This document shows, in pieces, positions 49,603 to 58,752 of a DNA stretch of 64,000 bases. Under the pieces are notes generated by a model. It made no database searches, had not been told where the DNA came from, and worked only from the letters and a program-made list of their open reading frames with translations. This DNA comes from CBDBZL01 sp031399025 (GTDB lineage Bacteria; Pseudomonadota; Alphaproteobacteria; Sphingomonadales; Sphingomonadaceae). Location: NCBI GenBank assembly GCA_031399025.1, contig JANNOJ010000003.1, positions 8,233 to 72,232 of the forward strand. Reading direction: 5' to 3'. A program made the translations under genes and the position numbers. How positions within the stretch are numbered: the first letter of the stretch is position 1; every line of letters starts with the position of its first letter.

Positions 49603-50495
49603 GCGAGCGGCGGCACGGCCCGTGCGGGTTGGGTGGGCTCGAGCCGGCGCCCGGCCTGATGTCCCATCGGCCCGGCGCCGGCGCCAAAGCCGGGGGCGGC
49701 CTTGAGGGCGGCGACCACCAAGTCGCCCGCCTTTCGGACCGCGACTGGCAGCTCCTCGCCCTCGGCTAGGAAGGTCGCGATCGCCGATGCCAGCGTGCAG
49801 CCGGTGCCATGCGTGTGGCGCGTGTCGATCCGCTCGTGACTGAACGTCCGCTCGGCCCAGTGTCCCTCGGCCGACAAGGTGTAGAGGCAGTCGAACACCA
49901 GCTCTTGCGTGGGGGCTGTTGCGCCCGCCGGATCAAGCTCCAGCCCTCCTGGCCGATGTCCGCCTTTTGCCAACAGGGCCGGCGCGCCGGATTGTCTCAT
50001 CACCTTCTCGCCCGCCGCGGCCATTGCGAACTCGTCTCTAACCTCGGCCATACCGGCAAGTGCGGACAATTCGGGGAGGTTCGGCGTGACGAGCGTCGCC
50101 AGGGCCATCAGGCGGGCGAAGGCGGCGATGGTGGCCGCGTCCGCCAGCACCGCGCCACTGGTGGCGACCATCACCGGGTCGAATACCACGGGCAGGTCGA
50201 GACCGACCAGCCGGTCGGCAACGATGTTGGCGATGGCGGGCGAGCCGAGCATGCCGATCTTCACCGCATCTGCGCCGATATCCGACAGGCAGGCGTCGAT
50301 CTGCGCCGCCACCAGTTCGGGCGAGAGCACCTCCACCGCCGTGACCCCGAGCGTGTTCTGCGCGGTGATCGCGGTGATCGCGGTCATCGCGTAGCCGCCC
50401 AGCATGGTGATGGTCTTGATGTCGGCCTGGATCCCGGCGCCGCCCGAACTGTCGGAGCCGGCGATGGCGAGGATGCGGGGAGGGGGCTTTGGCAT
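49599..50495 (-). CDS. thiD: Hydroxymethylpyrimidine/phosphomethylpyrimidine kinase ThiD
   Basis: Thiamine pathway kinase of 298 residues that phosphorylates HMP and HMP-P. The opening RILAIAGSDSSGGAGIQADIKT, the TAITAQNTLGV segment, DPVMVATSGA, LVTPNLPELSAL, the anion-hole loop THGTGCTLASAIATFLA and the preceding DTRHT are the usual ribokinase-like motifs. An insertion relative to E. coli ThiD (RPGGLELDPAGATAPTQE) is seen in the middle. It starts at ATG 50495 (MPKPPPRIL); a GTG 21 bases upstream is possible. It is convergent with the LOG gene with a 4-base overlap and lies after glmM. Confidence 0.93.
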   Translation of the reverse strand: MPKPPPRILAIAGSDSSGGAGIQADIKTITMLGGYAMTAITAITAQNTLGVTAVEVLSPELVAAQIDACLSDIGADAVKIGMLGSPAIANIVADRLVGLDLPVVFDPVMVATSGAVLADAATIAAFARLMALATLVTPNLPELSALAGMAEVRDEFAMAAAGEKVMRQSGAPALLAKGGHRPGGLELDPAGATAPTQELVFDCLYTLSAEGHWAERTFSHERIDTRHTHGTGCTLASAIATFLAEGEELPVAVRKAGDLVVAALKAAPGFGAGAGPMGHQAGRRLEPTQPARAVPPLA

Positions 50496-50616
50496 GGCCT
50501 GGGATAGTCCGCTCACCCTGACCTGATCGAAGGGTCGTCCTTCTTCCCAGCCAGGGCGCGAACAGAAAAGAACGGTCGCTCGACCAGCTCCGCATGAGTG
50601 GTGGAAGGTTGAGATC

Positions 50617-51960
50617 TCACGCCGCCGCCTTCACTGCCGCGCAGATATCGTCCACCACCCGCTCCACCTGGGCGGCATCGTCGCCCTCAGCCATCACCCG
50701 GATGACCGGCTCGGTGCCCGACTGGCGGATCACCACGCGGCCGCCGCCGCCCAGCTCGCCCTCGCCCGCAGCAATGGCCCGGCGCACGCTCGGCTGCTCG
50801 AGCGGATCGCCGACGCCGCCATCGAAGCGCACGTTCTTGAGCAATTGCGGCACCGGATCGAACAGGTGGAGCAATTCGCTCGCCCGCTTGCCCGATTGCA
50901 CCAGCGCGGCGAGCACCTGCAGGGCGGCCACGGTGCCATCGCCGGTGGTGGCGTGGTCGAGCAGGATCATATGGCCGGATTGCTCGCCACCGACATTGTA
51001 GCCGCCGGCGCGCATCGCTTCGAGCACGTAGCGGTCGCCCACCTGAGTGCGCACGACCTCGAGGCCGTGGCCGGCAAGGAACCGCTCCAGGCCCAGATTG
51101 GACATGATCGTGGCGACCACGCCCCCGCCGCGCAGCCGGCCATCGGCGGCCCAGCGGCTGCCGATCAGCGCCATCAGCTGGTCGCCATCCACCGGCCGGC
51201 CCTGCTCGTCGATGACGATGAGCCGGTCGGCATCGCCGTCGAGCGCCAGGCCGATATCGGCGCCTTCCGCCACCACCCGGGCGCTGATCGCGGCCAGCGA
51301 GGTGGAACCCACGCCGTCGTTGATGTTGAGACCGTTGGGCTCCACGCCTAGCGCGATCACCTCCGCGCCCAGCTCCCAGATCGCCGCGGGGGCGACGGTG
51401 TAGGCCGCGCCATGCGCGCAATCGACCACGATCTTGAGGCCGTCGAGCCGCACATCGGCCGGCAGCGAGGCCTTGACCGCGTGGATGTAGCGCCCGCGCG
51501 CATCCTCGATCCGGCGGGCGCGGCCGATCGCCTCGCCCTGCGCCAGCACCTGCTCGCGCGCCATCGCCGCCTCGATGGCCTCCTCGTCATCGTCCGACAG
51601 CTTGAAGCCGTCGGGGCCGAACAGCTTGATGCCGTTGTCGGCGAACGGGTTGTGGCTTGCCGAGATCATGACGCCCAGGTCGGCCCGCATCTCGCGGGCG
51701 AGCAGGGCGACGGCGGGGGTGGGGAGCGGGCCGGTCATGATCACGTCCATGCCCACGCTGGTGAAGCCGGCGACGAGCGCGGTCTCCATCATGTAGCCCG
51801 ACAGCCGCGTATCCTTGCCGATCACCACCCGGTGCTTGTGCACGCCACGAAGGAAATGCTCGCCGGCGGCCTGGCCCACCTTCATCGCCAGCGCCGCGGT
51901 GAGCGTGCCGGCGTTGGCGCGGCCGCGAATCCCATCGGTGCCGAAAAACTCGCGCGCCAT
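50617..51960 (-). CDS. glmM: Phosphoglucosamine mutase GlmM
   Basis: A 447-residue cytoplasmic enzyme converting glucosamine-6-phosphate to glucosamine-1-phosphate for UDP-GlcNAc, murein and lipopolysaccharide. MAREFFGTDGIRG at the start, the phosphoserine loop SASHNP with Ser102, the metal loop DGDADRLIVID, the sugar-binding GGEQSGHMI and the phosphate-binding RQSGTEPVIRVM are all intact. The length matches the family. It is transcribed with thiD about 120 bases downstream. Essential gene; no oddities. Confidence 0.97.
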   Translation of the reverse strand: MAREFFGTDGIRGRANAGTLTAALAMKVGQAAGEHFLRGVHKHRVVIGKDTRLSGYMMETALVAGFTSVGMDVIMTGPLPTPAVALLAREMRADLGVMISASHNPFADNGIKLFGPDGFKLSDDDEEAIEAAMAREQVLAQGEAIGRARRIEDARGRYIHAVKASLPADVRLDGLKIVVDCAHGAAYTVAPAAIWELGAEVIALGVEPNGLNINDGVGSTSLAAISARVVAEGADIGLALDGDADRLIVIDEQGRPVDGDQLMALIGSRWAADGRLRGGGVVATIMSNLGLERFLAGHGLEVVRTQVGDRYVLEAMRAGGYNVGGEQSGHMILLDHATTGDGTVAALQVLAALVQSGKRASELLHLFDPVPQLLKNVRFDGGVGDPLEQPSVRRAIAAGEGELGGGGRVVIRQSGTEPVIRVMAEGDDAAQVERVVDDICAAVKAAA

Positions 51961-52071
51961 CCTTCATCCCGTCACATTACCGAAGCCTGGGTAGCGCATG
52001 CCGCCTCCGCGCGGCGATGTCACCCTTTCGCGTAGGAATTGCCTGGCCCGGCAACCTGCGCCATTAGCGGA

Positions 52072-52103
52072 CGTTGACAGTCCGAGCCCCGAATTGCGTG
52101 TAA
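52072..52103 (+). promoter_or_regulatory. Candidate sodB promoter
   Basis: TTGACA at 52074-52079 matches the -35 consensus fully. At 17-18 bases it is followed by CGTGTA / GTGTAA (52097-52103), a poor -10. The start codon of sodB is only 20 bases on, giving a very short leader with the GAGAAGGA ribosome site. Confidence 0.35.
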
Positions 52104-52121
52104 CGAGAAGGACCCACAGAC

Positions 52122-52733
52122 ATGGCTTTCGAACTCATCCAGCTGCCCTACGACAGCGAAGCACTGGCGCCGGCGATCTCGGCCGAGACCTTCAGCTTCC
52201 ACCACGGCAAGCACCACAAGGCCTATATCGACAAGACCAATGCCGCGATCGCCGGCACGGATCTCGAGGGCAAGCCGCTGACGCAGGTCGTCGCCGCAGC
52301 GCGCGGCAGCAACCAGGGCCTGTTCAACAATTCGGGGCAGAGCTGGAATCACGGCTTCTACTGGCACTCGCTCGCCCCCCAGGCGAGCGGGCCGAGCGGC
52401 GAGCTGGCGGTGATGATCGACGAGGCGTTCGGTTCGCTCGGCGAGCTCAAGGCCAAGCTCTCGGCGGCCGGCGTGGGTCATTTCGCCAGCGGCTGGGTGT
52501 GGCTGGCCGAAAAGGACGATGCGCTCTCGGTGGAGGAAACGCACGACGGCGATACGCTGGCCGACCAGGGGTTCAACCCGCTCTTGACCATCGACCTGTG
52601 GGAGCACGCCTATTATCTCGATCATCAGAACGCCCGTCCCAACTATCTGGAGGCGCTGATCGAGAGCCACCTCAACTGGGATTTCGCCGCCGACAATCTG
52701 GCGCGCGGCAAGCCTTGGGAATATCCGGCCTGA
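52122..52733 (+). CDS. sodB: Iron superoxide dismutase SodB
   Basis: A 203-residue cytoplasmic Fe-type superoxide dismutase removing superoxide. Metal ligands are His27 (SFHHGKHH), His77 (SWNHGFYWH), Asp158 and His162 (DLWEHAYYLD). The glutamine at 73 (SGQSWNH) is at the position that favours iron over manganese. The length is normal and there is no signal peptide. It is preceded by GAGAAGGA. A perfect hairpin at 52821-52859 ends the transcript region. Confidence 0.96.
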   Translation: MAFELIQLPYDSEALAPAISAETFSFHHGKHHKAYIDKTNAAIAGTDLEGKPLTQVVAAARGSNQGLFNNSGQSWNHGFYWHSLAPQASGPSGELAVMIDEAFGSLGELKAKLSAAGVGHFASGWVWLAEKDDALSVEETHDGDTLADQGFNPLLTIDLWEHAYYLDHQNARPNYLEALIESHLNWDFAADNLARGKPWEYPA

Positions 52734-52820
52734 GGATTGCGCGGCTGATCGACGGGCTCGCTCGTTGGCCCCCGGGGGTCGGCTTACTCGCGGAGCTGGG
52801 GCGCTGGTAGCGGCCCCTCA

Positions 52821-52859
52821 GCCTGCCTGCATCTCGCCCGGGGCGAGATGCAGGCAGGC
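52821..52859. terminator. Perfect 39-base inverted repeat between convergent genes
   Basis: The 19-base arm GCCTGCCTGCATCTCGCCC (52821-52839) is repeated as its exact complement at 52841-52859, separated by a single G. As RNA it folds into an almost uninterrupted 18-bp stem. It sits between sodB (ends 52733) and the convergent permease (ends 52941), where a bidirectional terminator is expected. There is no T run on either side, so the mechanism may be protein- or Rho-assisted. Confidence 0.65.
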
Positions 52860-52940
52860 AGCTGAACGCCGCGGGGGCATGGTCGCCGAACGGCTCCCCA
52901 GGGTGAAGCCACGGCGATAGAACGCGGCCGCCGGATGCGC

Positions 52941-54218
52941 CTAATTGGCCTCCTCGGGCTCGTCCTGCCGGCCGGTGAACAGCGGCTCGCCGAACAGGAA
53001 GCCGATGAGATTAGGGCTGCCCAGGTGATCGAACAGGGCGGTGACGGTGAGCAGGATGGGGATCGACAGCAGCGCGCCGGTCACCCCCCAGATCCAGGTG
53101 AAATAGCTGAGCGAGAGGAGGATCATCACCGGGTTCATGGTGAAGCGCACCCCCAGCACCAGGGGGGTGACAACGTTCGATTCCACCGCGTGCAGGCCGA
53201 GGAAGGCGGCGGCGGGGATGAGGCCGAGGACGGGATTGTCGGCGGTGCCAAGGCCGAACAGCGTGAGCAGCGCGGTCATCACCAGCGGGCCCACATAGGG
53301 CAGGAAGTTGAGCAGGGTGGCAAGGCCGCCCCACATGATCGGCGCCTCCAGCCCCAGCGCCCAGGCGCCCAGCGCAACGACGATCCCGACCCCCAGGTTG
53401 ATCAGCCCCACGGTGAGGATATAGGCCGCCACCCGGTCCTGCACGTCGCGCAGCACCCGGGCCGCCTTGAGGCTGGAGCCGAAGCTGTGGCGGTCGAGCA
53501 GCAGGCGGCGGCGCAGGCGCACCCGCGCCTCGATCATGAACAGCGCCATCAGCAGGGTGAGCAGGAATTCGAGCACCACGGTGGGCGTGGCCAGCGCCAG
53601 CTGCTCGAGCATGGTCGGCCCGGCCAGCACCACCTCGCGCCCGCCCTCGCTGCCGGCGATCCGCGAGATCTGCGCGTTGAGCTGCGAGACCCAGGCCAGC
53701 GCCCCCTGCAGCTGGTTGAAATGCGTGCCGATGCGCTCGATCATCTGCGGCACGGCATCGAACAGCGTGAATGCCGGGCGCAGGACCGCGGTGAGCGCCA
53801 GGGTGATGATCGCCACCAGCACCAGCAGCGCCAGCAGCGAGGCGAGGAAATTGGGCAGCCCGACCATCGCCAGCCGGTCGGCCAACGGGGAGAGGATGAT
53901 CGTCAGGACGATGGCCGTCACCAGCGGCAGGAACACCACCGAGCCGATCGACAGCACGAAGGGCAGCGCGAGGAACAGGCCGACCGAGAGCAGCACGACC
54001 AGCGCGGACAGCAGGCGCAGATGCGGGGCTTCGTGGCTCCGATACGGGTGCACGGCGCTGGGCTGATCGCCCGGAGCATGGGCAGCGTGAACCGCCATGG
54101 GAGAGGCGGCAGGCTCGGGGCGCGTGCTTGCCGGCACGCTCGGGGCGGCCCGATCGGATTGGCTGCCGAACGCGGGCGGCGCCATGTCCCTGCTGCCCTG
54201 GTCCGCCTCGATGCTCAT
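52941..54218 (-). CDS. AI-2E family membrane transporter
   Basis: About 425 residues: a disordered, proline/alanine-rich N-terminus of some 75 residues, then six to eight membrane helices with the family's architecture (LVVLLSVGLFLALPFVLSIG, FLASLLALLVLVAIITLALT, FLPYVGPLVMTALLTLFGL, ESNVVTPLVLGVRFTMNPVM). Members are exporters or antiporters; the original quorum-signal role does not hold for most. The start is ATG 54218 (MSIEADQG). It lies downstream of ecfG on the same strand with about 155 bases between, so it may be in the general stress regulon. Confidence 0.9.
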   Translation of the reverse strand: MSIEADQGSRDMAPPAFGSQSDRAAPSVPASTRPEPAASPMAVHAAHAPGDQPSAVHPYRSHEAPHLRLLSALVVLLSVGLFLALPFVLSIGSVVFLPLVTAIVLTIILSPLADRLAMVGLPNFLASLLALLVLVAIITLALTAVLRPAFTLFDAVPQMIERIGTHFNQLQGALAWVSQLNAQISRIAGSEGGREVVLAGPTMLEQLALATPTVVLEFLLTLLMALFMIEARVRLRRRLLLDRHSFGSSLKAARVLRDVQDRVAAYILTVGLINLGVGIVVALGAWALGLEAPIMWGGLATLLNFLPYVGPLVMTALLTLFGLGTADNPVLGLIPAAAFLGLHAVESNVVTPLVLGVRFTMNPVMILLSLSYFTWIWGVTGALLSIPILLTVTALFDHLGSPNLIGFLFGEPLFTGRQDEPEEAN

Positions 54219-54373
54219 GGCCCACCGCCGATCCCTACCCACCTGCTGCGCTACGCATGGCTCGCCAGCGGGGCGCAAGCAAGCGGGGAACGGCGGTCGC
54301 CAGCACCACTGAACGGGCGGCGCGGGCCAGACCGACCACGGGCCCGAACACCACGGCCCCGCTCGACCATGGG

Positions 54374-55003
54374 CTAGCGGGTCGCTTCGGCCTTGCCGCG
54401 GCCGGCGGCCACCTCGTCGAGTTCCTCCAGGATGGCGCGGTGCGCCGAGGGGTCGCCGATCGCCCGGTCGGGAATGTCGCCATCCTCGATCATGCTCGTG
54501 AGCGCGGCGCGGGCGCGGCCCACGCGGCTCTTGATGGTGCCCACCGCGCACCGGCAGATGGTCGCCGCTTCCTCGTAGGAGAAGCCCCCTGCGCCCACCA
54601 GGAGCAGCGCCTCGCGCCGCTCGGGCGGCAGGGTGAGCAAGGCCCGGTGGAGGTCAGACAGGTGCAACGGTTCTTCCTGCCCGGCAGGCGCGATCAGCAC
54701 GCGTTCGGCCACGCTCTCGTCGTATTCGCCGCGGAAACGGTTGCGGCGCATGTCGGTAAGGTAGGCGTTGCGCAGGATGACGAAGGTCCAGGCGCGCATC
54801 GAGGTGCCCGGCTCGAACCGGTCCTGCGCCGCCCAGGCCTTGAGCAGGGTTTCCTGGACGAGATCGTCGGCCATGTCGGGGCGGCCGCACAGGCCCCGGG
54901 CGAAGGCGCGCAGATGCGGCACCACACCGGTCAATTCGCGCTTGAACGCAACCTTGTCGTCGGCGCTACGCTCGGCCATGGCCGGCTTGGGTTCCTTGCT
55001 CAT
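54374..55003 (-). CDS. ecfG: EcfG-type general stress sigma factor
   Basis: A 209-residue sigma factor of the alphaproteobacterial general stress response. Region 2 (LRAFARGLCGRPDMADDLVQ, ETLLKAWAAQDRFEPGTSMR, AWTFVILRNAYLTDMRR) and region 4 (LLTLPPERREALLLVGAGGF, EEAATICRCAVGTIKSRVGR) match EcfG. It is held by NepR until PhyR-P titrates NepR away. The start ATG overlaps the nepR stop (ATGA), the usual coupling. PhyR itself is not in this window. Confidence 0.93.
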   Translation of the reverse strand: MSKEPKPAMAERSADDKVAFKRELTGVVPHLRAFARGLCGRPDMADDLVQETLLKAWAAQDRFEPGTSMRAWTFVILRNAYLTDMRRNRFRGEYDESVAERVLIAPAGQEEPLHLSDLHRALLTLPPERREALLLVGAGGFSYEEAATICRCAVGTIKSRVGRARAALTSMIEDGDIPDRAIGDPSAHRAILEELDEVAAGRGKAEATR

Positions 55004-55191
55004 GGCTTGGGGTTGCTATCGAGCTTCGCGAGCAAGTCCTTAAAGGTGTCGGGTACGGGCTCTTCGAGCACCTGATCGTACAGCCGCTTCAATCCGCGGG
55101 TCCAGTCCGGCTCCTTGGTGGGGTCGCCGCCCTGCTGTTTCAAGCGCGCACCGGGCCTGCCGGGGTTCTTGTCGGTCTCTGGCTTGGTCAT
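55000..55191 (-). CDS. nepR: NepR, anti-sigma factor for EcfG
   Basis: A 63-residue protein from ATG 55191 (MTKPETDKNPG). The NepR motif spans the C-terminal half: WTRGLKRLYDQVLEEPVPDT followed by FKDLLAKL. It binds and silences EcfG under non-stress conditions. The longer frame upstream of the ATG is not needed. Transcribed with ecfG from the EcfG-type promoter at 55341-55365, giving the autoregulation seen in relatives. Confidence 0.92.
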   Translation of the reverse strand: MTKPETDKNPGRPGARLKQQGGDPTKEPDWTRGLKRLYDQVLEEPVPDTFKDLLAKLDSNPKP

Positions 55192-55340
55192 GCGTGCTAA
55201 ACTGTCCCACTCAGTCACGATGCCGCGCCGGTCGATCCCCGGGCAGGCGGCCTGCGCCGTAGCGCAATTGCCGGCTATGTAAATCCCCGCGCACCTGTCG
55301 AGGCGGCGAGCGGACGGGGGTGCGCAATGGGTCGGCTCGG

Positions 55341-55365
55341 AACGAAATGCCCGCGCTCTGGTTCC
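55341..55365 (-). promoter_or_regulatory. EcfG-type promoter of nepR-ecfG
   Basis: On the minus strand GGAAC (55365-55361) is followed, after 16 bases, by CGTT (55344-55341), an exact match to the consensus for EcfG-dependent promoters in Alphaproteobacteria. It lies about 150 bases before the nepR start, leaving a long leader. It supports positive autoregulation of the stress sigma factor. Confidence 0.75.
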
Positions 55366-55454
55366 CCGATGCAAGCAGCGGTAACTCAGATCCCGTTACT
55401 GGTCGCGGGTCCACGTTGCCATGAGCCGCGCAACCCGCCGGCTGGGGATGAGAG

Positions 55455-57155
55455 TTGGCGGAGCAGGGTTCGGGCACACGGAGCAGGACGCGGCGTTGGC
55501 TGACGCGTTACCCGCGCGCTCTGCCCGTCGCCCTGTTCGCGTTGATTTCGGCGATCACCCTGCTCTCGCTCGTCTCGCTCGAACGCGGGCAGGATCAGCG
55601 GGCGTCGTCACAGCTGCGCAGCCGGGCGATCGCGGTCGCCTCCGCGCTCGAACGACGGACCAATTCGAGCAGCGCCTATCTCAGAGCCGGCGCCGCCCTG
55701 CTGGCCAGCCTGCCCGACGTCCCGTACGATCAGTTCTCGCGTTTCGTGTCCGAGCTGCGGCTCGATTCGGTCTATCGCGGCCCGGAAGGCATCGGCTGGG
55801 CCCCGGTGGTTCGGCCGGCAGACCTTGCCGCGCTCGAGGAGCGAGTATCGCGCGAGACCGGCCGGCGCTTCCGGGTCGAACCGCCACTTGCCGGCACGCA
55901 GCCCTTCCTCGTGCCGGTCGCCTATCTGCACCCCGACACCGAGCGCAATCGCCGGGCGATCGGCTACGACATGTATTCCGAGCCCGTTCGTCGCGCGACG
56001 ATGCGCGAAGCCGAACGCACCGCGCGGCCGACCGCGACCCGCAAGATCGTGCTGCGCCAGGAAGGCACCGGCACAGCGCCCGGGTTTCTCATCTACATGC
56101 CCGTGTTCGAAGCCGCCCCCGGCGGGGCGCGGCGCCTCAAGGGCTTCATCTATAGCCCGTTCAACGCGCGTGACTTTCTCGCCTCGGCGCTCGAGCTGGA
56201 GGATGCCGGGACTTATTCGGTGGAGCTCTACGACGGCGATCCCGCCAGCAGCGAGCTGCTCGCCAGCAGCGGCGAACTGGTGGGTGACGAGCACGAAACG
56301 ATCCAGCGCACGATCCCGGTGGCCAACAATCCCTGGGTGCTGGTGGTCCGCTCGTCCGAGGGCGGGGGCCTTTCCGGCCTGTCCATGGCCACGCTGATCT
56401 TCGGCCTGCTGGTCGCCAGCCTGCTGATGCTGTTGGTGCGGATGCTCACCCAGCAGGCGATGGAGGACGAGGCCTCGCTGGCCTGGTTCGAAGAGCAGGC
56501 CTCGATCCGCAACTCTCTTACCCGCGAACTCAACCATCGGGTGAAGAACACGCTGGCCAACGTCTTGTCGATCATCGCCCTCACCCGCCGGCGCGCCACC
56601 AGCCTCGCCGAGTTCGCCGACGGGTTGGACGGGCGCATCCGGGCGCTGTCGGCCACCCACGATTTGCTGACCAATTCGGACTGGGGCACCACCCCGGTTC
56701 GCGCCGTGGTCGAGGCCGAACTGCTGCCCTATGCGCAAGGGTCCGACCACATCGTCGGCCTGGAGGGGCCGGCGGTGGAACTGGCGCCCAACGATGCGCT
56801 TTCCCTTGGCCTGGCGATCCATGAATTGGCCACCAATGCCGCCAAATACGGCGCGCTCAGCCGTGCCGGGGGCCGGGTTTCGGTTCGCTGGCGGCTGACG
56901 AGCGAGCGCCTGGTGCGGGTCGAGTGGCAGGAACGTGGCGGCCCGCCGGTACCCGACGTGCGCAATCGCGGCTTTGGCACCGACCTTATCGAACGCATCG
57001 TGGCCCACGAGCTCAAGAACCCGGTGCAGCTGGTGTTCGAGCGCGAGGGGGTGAACTGCGTGCTGACGATCCCGATCCGGCGCCCGAGCGAGTTCGCCAT
57101 GCGGGCAGCCCGCGCGGAACCGACGCCGCCGGTCGCCCGGCTCATGCGGCGCTAG
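55455..57155 (+). CDS. CHASE-domain HWE/HisKA_2 sensor histidine kinase
   Basis: A 566-residue inner-membrane sensor kinase: helix (PVALFALISAITLLSLVSL), periplasmic CHASE domain (about 75-290, with RVYRGPEGIGWAPVV-like and FLIYMPVFEAAPGG), second helix (LIFGLLVASLLMLLVRML), then HWE/HisKA_2 domain with phospho-acceptor His in ELNHRVKNTLANVLSII and ATP site HELATNAAKYGAL. Such kinases phosphorylate PhyR and so start the general stress response. It begins at TTG 55455, preceded by GGATGAGAG; no in-frame ATG is near. Divergent from nepR-ecfG. Confidence 0.9.
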   Translation: MAEQGSGTRSRTRRWLTRYPRALPVALFALISAITLLSLVSLERGQDQRASSQLRSRAIAVASALERRTNSSSAYLRAGAALLASLPDVPYDQFSRFVSELRLDSVYRGPEGIGWAPVVRPADLAALEERVSRETGRRFRVEPPLAGTQPFLVPVAYLHPDTERNRRAIGYDMYSEPVRRATMREAERTARPTATRKIVLRQEGTGTAPGFLIYMPVFEAAPGGARRLKGFIYSPFNARDFLASALELEDAGTYSVELYDGDPASSELLASSGELVGDEHETIQRTIPVANNPWVLVVRSSEGGGLSGLSMATLIFGLLVASLLMLLVRMLTQQAMEDEASLAWFEEQASIRNSLTRELNHRVKNTLANVLSIIALTRRRATSLAEFADGLDGRIRALSATHDLLTNSDWGTTPVRAVVEAELLPYAQGSDHIVGLEGPAVELAPNDALSLGLAIHELATNAAKYGALSRAGGRVSVRWRLTSERLVRVEWQERGGPPVPDVRNRGFGTDLIERIVAHELKNPVQLVFEREGVNCVLTIPIRRPSEFAMRAARAEPTPPVARLMRR

Positions 57156-57216
57156 CGCCGCGCCAGCCGCACGAGCGGGCTGGACCTGCTATATTCATCC
57201 GTATACGACTGGCGCC

Positions 57217-58014
57217 GTGCGCGCAAATCCAGCCCTTACGTTGGTGGCCCGTCTGGCCCCCGTTCTGATCGCCGTCGCCGGCATGGCGCTGATTGCCGCC
57301 TGCAGCGGATCACCCCCCGACCAGGCGCCCGAGGCTGCCGACGGCCCGGTGGTGCTCGCCGCTGCGAGCCTGCAGGAAAGCTTGACCGAGGCGGCCGAAA
57401 GCTTTGCGGCGGAAGGACATGCCCTCCCTGCGCTGTCGTTCGCCGCCACCTCAGCGCTGGCCCGCCAGATCGAGCGCGGCGCCCCGGCCGATGTGTTCAT
57501 CTCCGCTGATGCGGACTGGATGGACCGATTGGAGGCGGCCGGCCTGCTGGCCGAGCGCACCCGGGTCGATCTGCTCACCAACCGGCTGGTGGTGGTGGCG
57601 CCGGTCGGCTGGACCAGCCCGGGCCGGGATCCGTTCGACGGCGGCGGGAACATCGCCATCGCCGATCCGCAGGCCGTGCCGGCGGGGCGCTATGCCCGCG
57701 CCGGCTTGGAGAGCCTGGGCCGCCTGGGAGAACTGGAGTCCCGCCTGATCCCGGCCGAAAGCGTGCGCGCGGCGCTCGCGCTGGTGGAGCGGGGACAAGT
57801 GGATCGTGCCATCGTCTACGCCACCGACGCCCAGGCGTCGCGGGAGGTGGAGGTGGTGTACATGTTCCCGCAAGCCAGTCATCCGCCGATCCGCTACCCC
57901 GCTGCCGTCCTGGCGGCGAGCGACCACCCGGATGCGAGCGCTTTCGTGGACTTCCTCGATTCGCTCGAAGGGCGGGCGATTTTCCGGCAGCACGGGTTCG
58001 GGATCGCCCGGTGA
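57217..58014 (+). CDS. modA: Molybdate ABC transporter substrate-binding lipoprotein ModA
   Basis: A 265-residue periplasmic binding protein. The signal peptide ends in a lipobox (LIAAC), so it is membrane-anchored, unlike the soluble ModA of enteric bacteria. Family motifs: VLAAASLQESLTEAAE, the oxyanion-binding loop FAATSALARQIERGAPADVFISAD and IVYATDAQASREVEVVYMFP. It captures molybdate for ModBC. GTG 57217 is the start. A TATA-rich patch just upstream (57188-57205) has the position of a ModE-type operator but the match is weak. Confidence 0.92.
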   Translation: MRANPALTLVARLAPVLIAVAGMALIAACSGSPPDQAPEAADGPVVLAAASLQESLTEAAESFAAEGHALPALSFAATSALARQIERGAPADVFISADADWMDRLEAAGLLAERTRVDLLTNRLVVVAPVGWTSPGRDPFDGGGNIAIADPQAVPAGRYARAGLESLGRLGELESRLIPAESVRAALALVERGQVDRAIVYATDAQASREVEVVYMFPQASHPPIRYPAAVLAASDHPDASAFVDFLDSLEGRAIFRQHGFGIAR

Positions 58015-58050
58015 TTGCGGGCATGACGCCGCCGCCATGACATCCTTCCC

Positions 58051-58752
58051 ATGACCTTGGGCCTCACCGCCGAGGAATGGGCGGTGATCGCGCTGTCGCT
58101 CAGGGTGAGCCTGGTCGCGGTGCTGGCGACGCTGCCGGTGGCCTATGCGCTGGCGCTCCTGCTCGCGTGGCGGCGCCTGCCGGGGCGGCTGCTGCTCGAT
58201 GCGCTGGTCCACCTGCCGCTGGTGCTGCCGCCGGTCGTCACCGGCTGGCTGCTGCTGCTGGCGTTCGGCCGCACCGGGTCCATCGGCCGCTGGCTCGACC
58301 AGGCGCTGGGGGTCACGCTGGTGTTCCAGTGGACCGGCGCGGCACTGGCGGCGGCGGTGATGGCGTTGCCGCTGATGGTCCGGGCGATGCGGCTGTCGAT
58401 CGAGGCGGTCGACCGGCGGCTGGTGGGGGCGGCGCGCACGCTGGGGGCCACGCGCGCCCGGGCCTTCGCCACCATCACCCTGCCGCTCAGCCTGCCTGGA
58501 ATAATGGCCGGCGCCATGCTCGGCTTCGCCCGGTCGCTGGGCGAGTTCGGCGCCACGATCACCTTTGCCTCCAACATCCCCGGCCAGACCCGCACGCTGC
58601 CCCTGGCGATCTATACCGGCCTGCAATTGCCCGGCGGCGAGGGCGTGGTGGCGCGCCTGGCGGTGATCTCGATCGTGCTGTCGGTGGGCGCGCTCATCGT
58701 GTCCGAAGCCTTGATGCGACGTGCGGGAGGGGAGCGCGCGCATGTCCTTTGA
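58051..58752 (+). CDS. modB: Molybdate ABC transporter permease ModB
   Basis: A 233-residue integral membrane subunit with five or six helices and the ABC-permease EAA loop (EAVDRRLVGAARTLGATRAR, FATITLPLSLPGIMAGAMLG). It forms the molybdate channel and contacts ModC through that loop. It overlaps modC by 11 bases and follows modA after 36 bases, in one operon. Confidence 0.94.
   Translation: MTLGLTAEEWAVIALSLRVSLVAVLATLPVAYALALLLAWRRLPGRLLLDALVHLPLVLPPVVTGWLLLLAFGRTGSIGRWLDQALGVTLVFQWTGAALAAAVMALPLMVRAMRLSIEAVDRRLVGAARTLGATRARAFATITLPLSLPGIMAGAMLGFARSLGEFGATITFASNIPGQTRTLPLAIYTGLQLPGGEGVVARLAVISIVLSVGALIVSEALMRRAGGERAHVL

Noticed and set aside
57180..57216. ModE operator upstream of modA
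   Set aside because: A TATA-rich patch is present but the two halves are not good inverted repeats; too weak to list as a site.
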